Shown: positions 15,897 through 25,679 of the stretch, one piece after another | Layout of the letters: every line of letters begins with the position of its first letter | Position numbering within the stretch: position 1 is the first letter of the stretch | The notes under the pieces: generated by a model | Told to the model about the DNA's origin: nothing | What the model saw: the letters and a program-made list of their open reading frames with translations, nothing else | The model's database searches: none | NCBI RefSeq assembly: GCF_018588585.1 | Contig: NZ_JAEUFG010000006.1 | Location: 117,577 to 181,576 of the forward strand | Length of the DNA stretch: 64,000 bases | Source of the DNA: Bacillus sp. SM2101 | GTDB lineage: Bacteria > Bacillota > Bacilli > Bacillales > SM2101 | Direction of reading: 5' to 3' | Translations under genes and position numbers: made by a program

Positions 15897-18530
15897 CTAC
15901 TTTGCATCATACCATGTAGGGCCATATGAGTAATCAACCTTCAGTGGAACAGTTAATTCTACTGCACTCTCCATCACATCAGGAACAAGTTGTTTCAGTA
16001 TTTCTATTTCTTCTTGTGGTGCTTCAAAGATTAATTCATCATGTACTTGAAGTAACAGCTTTGCTGCTAAGCCCTCTTGGTGTATGCGATTAGCCATTTT
16101 GATCATCGCCAATTTAATAATATCGGCTGCACTTCCTTGTATTGGTGTGTTCATTGCAGTTCGTTCAGCAAAACTTCTCACATTAAAATTCCTACTCGTT
16201 ATTTCAGGAATATAACGCCTTCTTTGCAAAAGGGTTGATACATAACCTCTTTGTTTTGCCTCTTGAATGATATCATCCATATAGTTTTTCACACCAGGGA
16301 AGCTATCAAAGTAACGCTGGATAAAGTTTGCTGCCTCTTTTCTAGTAATCCCAAGATTTTGTGACAAGCCATAATCACTGATTCCATAAACAATTCCAAA
16401 ATTCACAGCTTTTGCTTGCCTACGCATGTTTGATGTTATATCATTTTCATTTACATGAAACACATCCATCGCAGTTTTTGTATGTATATCTAAATCTTGA
16501 TTAAATGCAGTAATTAAATTAGCATCATTTGCAATATGTGCTAACACTCTTAATTCAATTTGTGAGTAATCTGCAGCAAAGATGACCCAGTCCTCTTTAG
16601 AAGGAACAAAAGCCTGCCTAATTTTGCGTCCTTCCTCCAATCTTATTGGTATATTTTGTAAGTTAGGGTCAATTGAACTCAATCTCCCTGTCTGTGTTAA
16701 AACTTGATTAAATCGAGTATGGATTTTGGATGTATCCTTATGTACAACCTTTAATAATCCTTCAATATATGTTGATTTTAGTTTACCTAATTGTCGATAA
16801 TGTAAAATTTTATCAATAATATTGTGTTTAGATTTTAGTTTCTCAAGAACGTCAGCAGAAGTAGAGTAGCCAGTTTTCGTCTTCTTAATAACAGGTAAGT
16901 TTAATTTCTCAAATAAAATAACACCTAATTGTTTAGGAGAATTAATATTAAAGCTCTCTCCAGCTAGTTCATATATTGCATTCTCTAAGTTAGATAATTG
17001 CTTTGATAGCTCATCTCCCATTAGTTTAAGCTTGTCTACGTTCACATTTACACCGATTTCTTCCATTTTTGCTAATATAGAAGATAGTGGCATTTCTAAA
17101 TTCAGTAACAAATCTAATTGTTCATTTTCTTGCAAATCATTTATAAGTTGATCCTTCATCTTATATAATGCATTTGCTTTACGTATGAGGTGTTCCATCA
17201 ATTGTTGTTGCTCGGGAATTTTTCTCTTGGCACCCTTTCCATAAACTTGTTCATCAGTTAATATATCTGACATACCATAACGTTTTGCTATACTTGTGAC
17301 CTCATCATTCGTGTCGGATGGATCTAATATATAGGAAGCAATAATGGTATCGAAATCAATTCCTGCTAATTGTATGCCATTCCAATGTAAGGAAACCATT
17401 GCTTTTTTTCCATCAAAAACAGTTTTCTTCATTTCCTCATTTTTTGCCCAGTCTTTAAATATATTAGAATTTACTGCTACTTCTGTAGGAATAAAATAGC
17501 GGCCATTCGTATTTTCAATTGCAATGCCTAAAATATCTCCCAAATGATAGTTTTCTTCTAATACCTCAACAACTAATGAACAATGATCAGCTAGCATATC
17601 TTGAGTTACCTCAGTAGCAACTGTAAATTCTATTTCGTTAAACTCCTCCTGATTTACCTCCTCAGAGTAGCCAAGTTTTGCTAACATTGATTCAAAACCT
17701 AAATCTTTATAAATGCCACTTACTTTTTCTTTGTCTATACCCTTAAAGTTAGCATCATTAACAGTAATACTAAGAGGAGCTTCACAGTTAATAGTTGCTA
17801 ACTCTTTACTCAATATTGCAAGCTCTGTATGATCAGTTAATTTTTCCTTTAACTTTTTTCCACTTACTTGATCAATTGATGCAAGCACTTGTTCCACTGT
17901 TCCAAATTCTTTTAAGAGCTTTAATGCAGTCTTTTCTCCAACTCCTGGTACTCCAGGAATATTATCTGAACTATCACCCATTAAACCTTTTAAATCAATG
18001 ATTTGAGCAGGTTTAATACCATATTTTTCTGCAATAAACTCAGGTGTATACGTGTCAACATCAGTAATACCCTTACGAGTAATATTAACAGTAATATTAC
18101 TTGTAGAAAGCTGAGTTAAATCTTTATCACCTGTGATGACTTTGACATCAAAACCATCCAGTTCAGCTTGTTTTGATAAAGTGCCAATTATATCGTCTGC
18201 TTCATAATTTTCGAGTTCATAGCGAGTAATTTTATAGGCATCTAATAGTTCTCTAATAAATGGAAATTGTTCTGATAACTCCGGAGGAGTTTTTTGCCTT
18301 CCTCCCTTATATTCACTATAAGTTTCATGCCTGAAAGTCGTTTTTCCAGCATCGAATGCTACTAACATATGTGTTGGTTTTTCTTCATCTATAATTTTAT
18401 TTAACATCATCGTAAAACCATAAATTGCATTTGTATGTATCCCTTTATTGTTGCTCAGTAAAGGTAGAGCAAAAAATGCACGGTATGCGATACTGTTTCC
18501 ATCTATCAACACTAACTTGTTTTTATCCAA
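15897..18530 (-). CDS. polA: DNA polymerase I
   Basis: The 877-residue family A polymerase has an N-terminal 5'-3' exonuclease/FEN domain (about 1-290, with VAFDAGKTTFRHE and GDKDLTQL). A 3'-5' exonuclease-like domain (about 300-465) lacks the acidic catalytic residues, as in Bacillus enzymes. The polymerase domain has motif A DYSQIELRVLAHIA, O-helix RRQAKAVNFGIVYG and motif C VHDELIFE. It acts in Okazaki fragment maturation and repair. The start is TTG with GAGGAGGGC upstream. It leads the polA-mutM-ytaF-coaE set. Confidence 0.97.
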   Translation of the reverse strand: MDKNKLVLIDGNSIAYRAFFALPLLSNNKGIHTNAIYGFTMMLNKIIDEEKPTHMLVAFDAGKTTFRHETYSEYKGGRQKTPPELSEQFPFIRELLDAYKITRYELENYEADDIIGTLSKQAELDGFDVKVITGDKDLTQLSTSNITVNITRKGITDVDTYTPEFIAEKYGIKPAQIIDLKGLMGDSSDNIPGVPGVGEKTALKLLKEFGTVEQVLASIDQVSGKKLKEKLTDHTELAILSKELATINCEAPLSITVNDANFKGIDKEKVSGIYKDLGFESMLAKLGYSEEVNQEEFNEIEFTVATEVTQDMLADHCSLVVEVLEENYHLGDILGIAIENTNGRYFIPTEVAVNSNIFKDWAKNEEMKKTVFDGKKAMVSLHWNGIQLAGIDFDTIIASYILDPSDTNDEVTSIAKRYGMSDILTDEQVYGKGAKRKIPEQQQLMEHLIRKANALYKMKDQLINDLQENEQLDLLLNLEMPLSSILAKMEEIGVNVNVDKLKLMGDELSKQLSNLENAIYELAGESFNINSPKQLGVILFEKLNLPVIKKTKTGYSTSADVLEKLKSKHNIIDKILHYRQLGKLKSTYIEGLLKVVHKDTSKIHTRFNQVLTQTGRLSSIDPNLQNIPIRLEEGRKIRQAFVPSKEDWVIFAADYSQIELRVLAHIANDANLITAFNQDLDIHTKTAMDVFHVNENDITSNMRRQAKAVNFGIVYGISDYGLSQNLGITRKEAANFIQRYFDSFPGVKNYMDDIIQEAKQRGYVSTLLQRRRYIPEITSRNFNVRSFAERTAMNTPIQGSAADIIKLAMIKMANRIHQEGLAAKLLLQVHDELIFEAPQEEIEILKQLVPDVMESAVELTVPLKVDYSYGPTWYDAK

Positions 18531-18550
18531 TTAAAGCCCTCCTCAACGCA

Positions 18551-18618
18551 AAAAAAAGCCGTTATTCCTTCTTTCTATTGTAGCATGATATAGAAAAGAA
18601 AGGAAAATAACGACTTTT
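18551..18618 (-). terminator. terminator of hflK-hflC
   Basis: A long stem, AAAGTCGTTATT and CTTTCTTTTCTAT pairing with ATAGAAAG and AATAACGGCTTT, is followed by eight T on the minus strand. It lies directly after hflC and just upstream of polA. A possible polA -10 (TACAAT) lies in its loop. Confidence 0.8.
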
Positions 18619-18627
18619 AAATGTTTG

Positions 18628-19560
18628 TTATTGTAAATTGCCCATCAGTAGATTTGCATAAGGTGAATCACTAGGAAGGATTATCATCGTCTCACCATTA
18701 ATCGTCGTTTTATACGACTCTAAAGTTCGGAATAATTGATAAAACTCAGCATCTTTAGAAAATGATTCATTGTATATTTTGGCAGCTTCAGCTTCCCCTT
18801 CCCCTCGAATTACTTCCGCATCAGCCTTTGCTTTAGATAAAATTTCTTTAACTACTTTATCAGTATTTGCAATTATACGATTTTTATCAGCATCTCCTCT
18901 TGATAAATACTCCTGAGCAATCTTTTCACGATCAGAAATCATTCGAGTGAAAACAGTTTGTTCATTTTCTACAGGTAAATCTGTTCTTTTCATCCGTACA
19001 TCAATTACTTGAATCCCATAGTTATCACGTACTAGCAACTCATTCACTTTTTCGGTAACCACATCGTTCAAACTACCTCTTGATGATTTTTCATCATTAA
19101 TAACTTCATCATAGTTTAGCTTCCCTAACTCAGCACGGACGACAGAATAAATGAACTCGCCCATCTTAGCTTCTGCACCTGCAACAGTTCTTGCATTTGC
19201 AATCATCAGCTTAGGGTTCTCAATTTTCCATACGGAATAATTATCAATAATTAATCGTTTTTTATCTCTCGTATTAATTTCAGCCTCTTCCACATCATAA
19301 ATCATTTGATATTTTGGTAAAGTAGTTACTGTTTGGATAAAAGGGATTTTATAGCTTAGCCCTGGTTCATCTTTATAATCTACTACTTCCCCAAATTGAC
19401 GGATGACTTTATATTCACCTTCTTTTACGATAAAAAGGTTACTTAATATAATTCCAACTAAGACGAGAAATATAATCAAGAAAATTCCAGAAGTTCTATA
19501 TTTCTTCCAATCCACATTCCCTTTCCGCTCATTAATATCAACTATGTTTTGATCACTCAT
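18628..19560 (-). CDS. hflC: HflC-type SPFH/band 7 membrane protein
   Basis: This protein of about 310 residues has one N-terminal transmembrane segment (about residues 24-45) followed by an SPFH/prohibitin domain. The features FIVKEGEYKVIRQFGEV and GEGEAEAAKIYNESFSKD are typical of HflC. In enterobacteria HflK and HflC form a complex that restrains the FtsH protease. The start at ATG 19560 overlaps the end of hflK by eight bases, so the two are probably translationally coupled. The extension to 19608 is internal to hflK. Confidence 0.88.
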   Translation of the reverse strand: MSDQNIVDINERKGNVDWKKYRTSGIFLIIFLVLVGIILSNLFIVKEGEYKVIRQFGEVVDYKDEPGLSYKIPFIQTVTTLPKYQMIYDVEEAEINTRDKKRLIIDNYSVWKIENPKLMIANARTVAGAEAKMGEFIYSVVRAELGKLNYDEVINDEKSSRGSLNDVVTEKVNELLVRDNYGIQVIDVRMKRTDLPVENEQTVFTRMISDREKIAQEYLSRGDADKNRIIANTDKVVKEILSKAKADAEVIRGEGEAEAAKIYNESFSKDAEFYQLFRTLESYKTTINGETMIILPSDSPYANLLMGNLQ

Positions 19561-20524
19561 TATTACCTTCACTTCCTTCCTGCTTAACTGGCGGTGTTTG
19601 ACTTTCAAGTGGTTTAAGAGGTAAGTATTTTAATGTATTTCCGTCATCATTCATAATATATAGCTGAGTGTTAGGTAACACCTGCTCTAATGTTTCAATG
19701 ATTAAACGTTGTTTCGTAATTTCTGGTGAATTTTTATATTCACTATATATTGAATTAAATAACGCTACATCACCAACGGCTTTTTGAATTCTTGCCACCT
19801 TATCTCCTTCTGCATTGTAGATAACAGCGTCTTTTTCCCCTTCAGCCTCTTGCTTACGTTTGTTTTCATATTTTTCTGCCTCATTGATCTTCGTATTCAT
19901 CGTTTCTCTAGCGTCAGTAACATTTGTAAATGCTTTTCTTACTTCATCATTTGGTAATTCAACATCTTGCAATTTAACTGCTAACACGGAGATTCCAATG
20001 TCATATTTATCAACGAGTGATGTTAATAATTCAAAGACTTCCGCCTCAATTTCTGCTTTCCCAGATGTAAGAGCATCATCAATTGCTGAGCTACCGATAA
20101 TACTTCTTAGTGAAGCGGATGTAGAATTGTATAAAATTTGCTCAGGATCTAAGGAATTATATAAGAATTTCCCTGGGTTTGTTATTTTCCACTGAACTAC
20201 AAGATCTGCTAAAACAATATTTTCGTCACCAGTAATCATCTTCGTATCATTACGGTTTTCACGAACTACCTCATTATTCCTTTCCTCATATCCAAACTGT
20301 AAACTAAATGTCTCCTTTGACAGTTTTTGAACACTTTGGATAGGCCAAGGCAATTTAAAGTGAAGCCCTGGTTCACTAATACCTTCTTCTACTTTACCAA
20401 AAGTTAAAATAACTGCTTGTTCTGATTCATCAACGGTGTACCAAGACGTTAAAGCGCTCACACCTAACAGAACGACTAAAATTGCTAACCCTATAAATGA
20501 ATATATCCTCTTCATACTAATCAT
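19553..20524 (-). CDS. hflK: HflK-type SPFH/band 7 membrane protein
   Basis: The 323-residue protein has a transmembrane segment at about 8-28. The SPFH domain includes VDESEQAVILTFGKVEEG and PGLHFKLPWPIQSVQ, and a charged coiled region rich in EAEKYENKRKQEAEGEKD follows. Together with HflC it should form a ring-like membrane complex modulating FtsH. AGGGAG lies just upstream of ATG 20524, and a second ATG three codons on is possible. The pair sits between phoR and polA, where B. subtilis has none. Confidence 0.88.
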   Translation of the reverse strand: MISMKRIYSFIGLAILVVLLGVSALTSWYTVDESEQAVILTFGKVEEGISEPGLHFKLPWPIQSVQKLSKETFSLQFGYEERNNEVVRENRNDTKMITGDENIVLADLVVQWKITNPGKFLYNSLDPEQILYNSTSASLRSIIGSSAIDDALTSGKAEIEAEVFELLTSLVDKYDIGISVLAVKLQDVELPNDEVRKAFTNVTDARETMNTKINEAEKYENKRKQEAEGEKDAVIYNAEGDKVARIQKAVGDVALFNSIYSEYKNSPEITKQRLIIETLEQVLPNTQLYIMNDDGNTLKYLPLKPLESQTPPVKQEGSEGNNE

Positions 20525-20654
20525 GTCTCTCCCTCTCTTTCTTAGGCCTTAATATGTAGTACGGTTCAAAACATAAAAAGGTTTCATATGGTTCCCAATT
20601 TTATTTTAACGGAATATTAACAAAGAAAATAGCAAAAACATTGTAAAAACACAC

Positions 20655-20689
20655 AAAAAAAAAAAAAGAGAACATGTTTCCATGTTCCC
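20655..20689 (-). terminator. terminator of phoP-phoR
   Basis: GGGAACATG pairs with CATGTTCTC around a stable GAAA tetraloop and is followed by a long T-run on the minus strand. It closes the phoPR operon and precedes hflK. Confidence 0.9.
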
Positions 20690-20807
20690 AAAGATGGTTC
20701 CTTCTGGATGAAGGGGTTTTCATTATATATACTAGCAGAGTATTGTAAAGGTTGCTTAAACGCCCTGTAAATTAATTGTTAACATATCCCATGATGTTAA
20801 CTGTACG

Positions 20808-22568
20808 CTAGACGTATTGTTTTTTCAATACTACTGTAAAAACCGTTCCTTCCCCAACCTTACTTTCGACAAAGATTTGCCCATGATGCGCTTCTATAAT
20901 ATGCTTTACAATCGCAAGGCCTAATCCAGTCCCACCTGAATTTCGACTTCGATCCCTATCAACTCGGTAAAAGCGTTCAAAAATCCGTGGAATTTCTTCC
21001 TCTTTTATACCTATACCAGTGTCTATTATTTTGACAGATACCTCTTCTGTATTTTCAGCAATCATGATATCTACCTTTCCCTCAGGTCCAGTATAGACAA
21101 TCGAATTTGATATTAGATTTATAAATATTTGCTTTAAACGGTCAGCATCCCCTGCCACAAATAAGTTTTCTGTCGCTTGGGTATTCATAGTAACTTTAAT
21201 ATTTTTTTCATCAGCTTTTCCAGCTAAAATGACCATTATTTCTTCAATAAGTACCTTTATGTCAACTTGATCAATATTTAAAGTAAATCCATGTTGCTCA
21301 ATTTTCGAAAGATCTAGTAAATCTTGAATTAAGCTTTGCATCCTTTCACTTTCTTTCAATATGATGGAAAGAAAGTACTGCAAAGTGTTTTCGTCCTTCA
21401 TTGCCCCATCTAATAATGTTTCACTAAAACCTTTAATAGAAGTAATTGGCGTTCTTAATTCATGAGAAACATTTGCTACGAAGTCCTTTCTCATTTGTTC
21501 AAGCATTTTTAATTCAGTAATATCGTGGAAAACTACAACTATACCTTTCCACTCATCGTTATTTCCAATAATTGGTCCACCATACACCTCAAAATGCTTT
21601 CGTTCAATTGAAATAGGTAGGCGTAATTGCTTTCTTACCTTTTCTTCAGTCATAAAAATTTCTTCAACGAGAGAAATCACTTCCTTATGACTAAAAGCTT
21701 CATAATAATATTTATACAAAAAATCATTAGGGTTTACTTGAAAGATTTCAGTAAAAGCTTTATTTACTAAATGAATGTAACCTTTACTATCAATTAAGAG
21801 TAAACCGCTACCCATATTTTCGATTAATGTTTCCAATCTATCTTGTTGCATTTCATGAGATTTTTTCATATCCTGGAGCGTTCGAGCTAGAACATTGATG
21901 GACTGGCTTAACATTCCAGTTTCATCTAATTCACCTTCATATGTCCTCGCTTTATAATTTCCTTTTGCTAGCTCCATAGCTACCTTAGTAGCTGATTCAA
22001 GCGGCTTTGTATATTGTGTTGTTATTTTAATAGCTAATAGCATGATAATAACTAGCCCGACTCCAAGGCTACTTATCACTAGTCCCCAAATCTGTGTGCT
22101 AATTTTATCTAATGAGGCCTTAGATGTTGTTAAAATGATATAACCAAATAAAGTATCTTCTTTTATAATAGACATGCCATATGAATATAAGTTCTCATCT
22201 TCGTTAGTTATATGAAATCCACTGTCATTTTCCTTATTTTGCTTTAGAAGATATTGTAGATCTCCATTTGTTAGTATATTGTTATTAGGATTTGATTGGT
22301 ATTTCTCTCTACCTCGTTGATCCAAAATGGTAACATCAGTGTTTAAAATCTCTCCTATTGAATTAGCCTTCTCGTTAATATTCGCGCTTTCAATCCCTTC
22401 TTCAGCTATAGTATACGCAGCCATTTTTGCATCCTTTTCAATCTGCTCGAAAAATGAATTATTATAATATGACTCAAATAATTGTCCTATAAATAGACCT
22501 AAGGCTAATAATACTGTGACGATTAATGAAATCAATGCAAAGAGAAGGCGAGATCGAAATTTAAGCAT
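20808..22568 (-). CDS. phoR: phosphate-sensing histidine kinase PhoR
   Basis: The 586-residue kinase has two transmembrane segments (about 8-30 and 160-180) around an extracytoplasmic PAS-like sensor domain. A HAMP linker (about 180-233) and a cytoplasmic PAS domain (about 245-350) follow. The dimerisation domain carries phospho-acceptor H369 in NVSHELRTPITSIKG. The ATPase domain has NLISNSIVY and GGTGLGLAIVKHI. It phosphorylates PhoP on phosphate starvation. The start overlaps the phoP stop by eight bases. Confidence 0.95.
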   Translation of the reverse strand: MLKFRSRLLFALISLIVTVLLALGLFIGQLFESYYNNSFFEQIEKDAKMAAYTIAEEGIESANINEKANSIGEILNTDVTILDQRGREKYQSNPNNNILTNGDLQYLLKQNKENDSGFHITNEDENLYSYGMSIIKEDTLFGYIILTTSKASLDKISTQIWGLVISSLGVGLVIIMLLAIKITTQYTKPLESATKVAMELAKGNYKARTYEGELDETGMLSQSINVLARTLQDMKKSHEMQQDRLETLIENMGSGLLLIDSKGYIHLVNKAFTEIFQVNPNDFLYKYYYEAFSHKEVISLVEEIFMTEEKVRKQLRLPISIERKHFEVYGGPIIGNNDEWKGIVVVFHDITELKMLEQMRKDFVANVSHELRTPITSIKGFSETLLDGAMKDENTLQYFLSIILKESERMQSLIQDLLDLSKIEQHGFTLNIDQVDIKVLIEEIMVILAGKADEKNIKVTMNTQATENLFVAGDADRLKQIFINLISNSIVYTGPEGKVDIMIAENTEEVSVKIIDTGIGIKEEEIPRIFERFYRVDRDRSRNSGGTGLGLAIVKHIIEAHHGQIFVESKVGEGTVFTVVLKKQYV

Positions 22569-23280
22569 CTAGTTTAGGCTCCTCCAGTTTATAACCTAAT
22601 CCCCGAATCGTTTTAATATATATTGGCTTTCTTGTGTTCATTTCAATTTTTTCTCTAAGGTGACTAACATGAACATCAACTATACGTGTATCTCCAGCAA
22701 AGTCATAATTCCACACTGCACTTAGTAGTTGATCTCTCGTTAAGACTCTTCCTTTGTTTTTGCACAAGTATAATAGTAACTCAAATTCCTTCGGCGTAAG
22801 TTCTAATTTCTCACCAAGAAAATACGCTTCATAGTGCTCTGGAATGATTTTTAAATTTCCAATGATGATTGCTTCTTGATCTTCAACAGATTCACTGTTG
22901 ACTTGATTTGATATTTGCATACGCCGTAAAATCGCTTTTACTCTAGCGACAACCTCTCTTGGACTAAAAGGCTTCGTCATATAATCATCTGCCCCTAGTT
23001 CTAAGCCAAGTACTTTATCAAATTCATCGTCCTTTGCAGTAAGCATTAAAATTGGCGTAAAAACCTTTTCTAATCTCAGTTGTTTACATACTTCAATACC
23101 ATCAATTTGAGGTAGCATTAAGTCAAGAATGATTAAATCAGGCTTTTCACTTTTCGCTTTTTGTTTACCTGATTGTCCATCAGTCGCTACAATAACTTCA
23201 AACCCAGCTTTCTGCAAGTTATATGTAAGTAATGTCACAATAGACTGTTCATCATCAACCACTAATATTTTTGTACTCAT
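22561..23280 (-). CDS. phoP: phosphate response regulator PhoP
   Basis: The 239-residue OmpR/PhoB-type regulator has a receiver domain with D9, D10 and phospho-acceptor D53 (LIILDLMLPQIDG). The winged-helix DNA-binding domain contains ELTPKEFELLLYL and DVHVSHLREKI. It activates the phosphate starvation regulon. The start is ATG 23280 with TTGGAGGT upstream. A TTG four codons earlier overlaps that site. The orientation phoP-phoR next to mdh and polA matches B. subtilis. Confidence 0.95.
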   Translation of the reverse strand: MSTKILVVDDEQSIVTLLTYNLQKAGFEVIVATDGQSGKQKAKSEKPDLIILDLMLPQIDGIEVCKQLRLEKVFTPILMLTAKDDEFDKVLGLELGADDYMTKPFSPREVVARVKAILRRMQISNQVNSESVEDQEAIIIGNLKIIPEHYEAYFLGEKLELTPKEFELLLYLCKNKGRVLTRDQLLSAVWNYDFAGDTRIVDVHVSHLREKIEMNTRKPIYIKTIRGLGYKLEEPKLDA

Positions 23281-23387
23281 ATGTACCTCCAAGTATACGT
23301 ATTAAACCCCATCCATCACTCAGAACTCTGTTACATATTCAGTGTTTTTGTTTTCATATCCAGAATTACACACATCTTTCAATAAAT

Positions 23388-23544
23388 CTCTTTTCGTAAA
23401 CATTGTTGCTATTGTTATCAAATCATTACGATAAAAAATGGTTTTATAAAGTTATTCATCGTTGTCCATAAGAAAAGATGCCACGAACGTTAGTTGTGTA
23501 CGTGATCTAATACGAAAAACACAATCGATGCGAATACAGCCTTT
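23388..23544 (-). repeat. reverse-oriented full-length copy of repeat family A
   Basis: In reverse orientation the stretch carries CTCTTTTCGTAA, AAAAGATGCCACGAA, TACGTG, ACACAATCGATGCGAA and TACAGCCTTTAA in the same order and spacing as the family A array near 14.5 kb. It spans 157 bases with both ends recognisable. Similarity is partial, so the copy is older. Confidence 0.7.
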
Positions 23545-23639
23545 AATAAGCATTCGGTCATCTTTTCGAGGTAAACAAACGAATTGAAACACATCAACTT
23601 CGACTATTTGTTCTTTTGTATATTATAGTACGAAAGTGT

Positions 23640-23722
23640 ACGAAAAGAGCCTACATACATAAATTATAATCGATTAGAAATAGACAAACCAACTTTTTTT
23701 ATTATAGGCTCTTTTCATAAAC
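23640..23722. repeat. pair of facing family A ends
   Basis: TACGAAAAGAGCCTA at 23640 and TATAGGCTCTTTTCATAA near 23703 are inverted copies of the family A right end around a 50-base A/T-rich core. This may be a collapsed element or two overlapping insertions. The rest of 23281-23966 holds no convincing gene. A minus-strand frame at 23776-24021 lacks family character. Confidence 0.55.
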
Positions 23723-23966
23723 TTTGTTGATTTTCTTTCACTTACATTGTAGTAACCGATGTTATCTGCCTTTATTTAGCCCTTTTTAATATAGACCCTT
23801 TCACTATTTTTATTAACATTGAACAGCATGATGCGTTTATAGAAACTCAGTAATTTTAACACAGAAAAAATGCCACCAACACTAAAGTAAACTTGCCTAT
23901 ATTTAAGAATCAATGCGAAAATTAAAAGAACGAAGAGGATCAATGCTCTTCGTTCTTCAGTATATA

Positions 23967-24443
23967 TTAAAAGTTTTCTAAAGCATTCCCGTCTAATGAT
24001 TCTAAGCGATGGGGTGGACATACAAGTGTAGTACCTTCTAATACTTTTTCATCTTCCTCATTTGTTGCTTCAATCTTAATTTCAATTGTATGGTTACTTT
24101 CGTCAACGTTTATGACTTCAAAAAGAAATTGTACGGTTCCATAATGATATACAGGATGAATAAAGGAAATATCTTGTTTGAGTATATGACTGCCTGGTCC
24201 AGGTAAATACTTTGAGATTGCAGAGGTAATAATTCCTGTTAACATAATATTAGGGGCTATTGGTTTTTTATAAGGTGTCTGAGATGCATAGTCATGCTGA
24301 ATATATAATGGATTTGAATCATTTGTTAGTCCTAAATAGAGTAATAAATCTTTATCCTCAATTTTTTCAGTTAAAGATAATTTTTCACCAACTGAAATTT
24401 CATTAATCAATCTTCCTAATTTTCTTTTTTTGCCTAACAACAT
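23967..24443 (-). CDS. MaoC-like hotdog-fold protein, catalytic His replaced
   Basis: The 158-residue single hotdog domain resembles R-specific enoyl-CoA hydratases of the MaoC/PhaJ type. The hydratase signature normally reads GD-x-NPIH. Here it reads NDSNPLYIQHDYA, so the Asp (D42) is kept while the His position is Y47. The following AHGML-type motif reads APNIML. Hydratase activity is therefore doubtful, and thioester binding or another role is possible. AGGAGG precedes the ATG. It is a solitary gene between mdh and phoP. Confidence 0.8.
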   Translation of the reverse strand: MLLGKKRKLGRLINEISVGEKLSLTEKIEDKDLLLYLGLTNDSNPLYIQHDYASQTPYKKPIAPNIMLTGIITSAISKYLPGPGSHILKQDISFIHPVYHYGTVQFLFEVINVDESNHTIEIKIEATNEEDEKVLEGTTLVCPPHRLESLDGNALENF

Positions 24444-24603
24444 ACAAAACCTCCTATATTCGAAATACAGTAAAATTGAATGTGCTAGTTCATACTCATT
24501 CCCGAAAAAGCACTGAAGACCTTTATATGATTATGCTTGAACCATCACAGTGCATATATAAAAATAGAACATATTAGAAATTATGTAAAAACACATTGAA
24601 AAT

Positions 24604-24688
24604 AAAAGGGTCATACTCCACATTTCTATAACAATTAGGGTAGTTTATTCCCTATATACTGTATAGTATGTGGAGTTAGACCCTTTTG
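24604..24688. terminator. very long hairpin after mdh, terminator or palindromic element
   Basis: AAAAGGGTC plus ACTCCACAT pairs with ATGTGGAGT plus GACCCTTTT across about 45 bases. Further pairing of TAGGG and CCCTA is possible inside the loop. It lies directly after the mdh stop codon and gives T-runs both ways. A length of 85 bases is unusual for a simple terminator. Confidence 0.65.
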
Positions 24689-24699
24689 AATGCTAATGA

Positions 24700-25638
24700 T
24701 TATACGAGAACTTTCATTACACTTTTCACAGCTTCAGCTGATTTGGACAGAGCACTCTTTTCTTCCTCTATTAACTCTAACTCAATAACTTTTTCAATAC
24801 CATTAGCTCCAAGGATTGTTGGCACACCAAGATATATGCCCTCAAAGCCATATTCACCTTCTAAATAAGCGATGGATGGTAAGACTCGACGTTGGTCTTT
24901 AAGAATTGCCTCTACCATTTCAACAAGGGAAGCAGCTGGAGCATAATATGCACTACCATTCCCTAGTAAGTTAACAATTTCTCCTCCACCTTTACGCGTA
25001 CGTTCTACAATTGCATCTAGACGTTCCTTTGGAATTAACGTTTCGAGTGGAATACCACCTGCATATGAATAACGTACTAATGGCACCATATCATCACCAT
25101 GACCACCTAATACGAAGCCAGTTATATCTTTAACTGATATATTCAGTTCTTGTGAAATAAATGTTCTAAAACGTGCAGTATCCAGTACCCCTGATTGACC
25201 TATGACACGATTTTTTGGAAATCCAGATTCTGTGAATACAGTGTAAGTCATTGCATCAACAGGATTCGTTAAAACAATGATATAACAGTTTGGCGAGTAT
25301 TTCACAATTTCTTGTGTCACACTTTTCATTACTTTTTGATTTGTTTGCACTAGATCATCGCGACTCATTCCTGGTTTACGTGCTATACCAGCGGTAATTA
25401 CTACGATATCTGAATCAGCAGTATCAGCATAATCAGATGTTCCGATTATATTTGAATCAAACCCTTGAACAGGACTTGCTTCTAACATATCTAATGCCTT
25501 ACCCTTAGTAGGATTTTCCATTTGAGGAATGTCCACTAATACAACATCTCCAAGTTCCTTTTGCCCTAATAAAAATGCTGTCGTTGCACCAGTAAATCCT
25601 CCACCGATGACAGAGATTTTTTTTCTTTTTAATGTCAT
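24700..25638 (-). CDS. mdh: malate dehydrogenase
   Basis: The 312-residue LDH-like malate dehydrogenase oxidises malate to oxaloacetate with NAD. The nucleotide loop is GGGFTGATT (12-20) and the substrate-specificity loop is [12 protein letters not shown] with the key Arg residues. The catalytic His is H180 in [12 protein letters not shown]. It is the last gene of the citZ-icd-mdh TCA operon, 41 bases after icd. The ribosome binding site is GGGGGAAA. Confidence 0.97.
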   Translation of the reverse strand: MTLKRKKISVIGGGFTGATTAFLLGQKELGDVVLVDIPQMENPTKGKALDMLEASPVQGFDSNIIGTSDYADTADSDIVVITAGIARKPGMSRDDLVQTNQKVMKSVTQEIVKYSPNCYIIVLTNPVDAMTYTVFTESGFPKNRVIGQSGVLDTARFRTFISQELNISVKDITGFVLGGHGDDMVPLVRYSYAGGIPLETLIPKERLDAIVERTRKGGGEIVNLLGNGSAYYAPAASLVEMVEAILKDQRRVLPSIAYLEGEYGFEGIYLGVPTILGANGIEKVIELELIEEEKSALSKSAEAVKSVMKVLV

Positions 25639-25679
25639 GAAAATTTCCCCCTAATCAACATCTATTTTGTCATTAATGC

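Noticed and set aside
23776-24021. 81-codon minus-strand frame
   Set aside because: Starts inside the MaoC-like gene, has no good ribosome binding site and runs into A/T-rich spacer.
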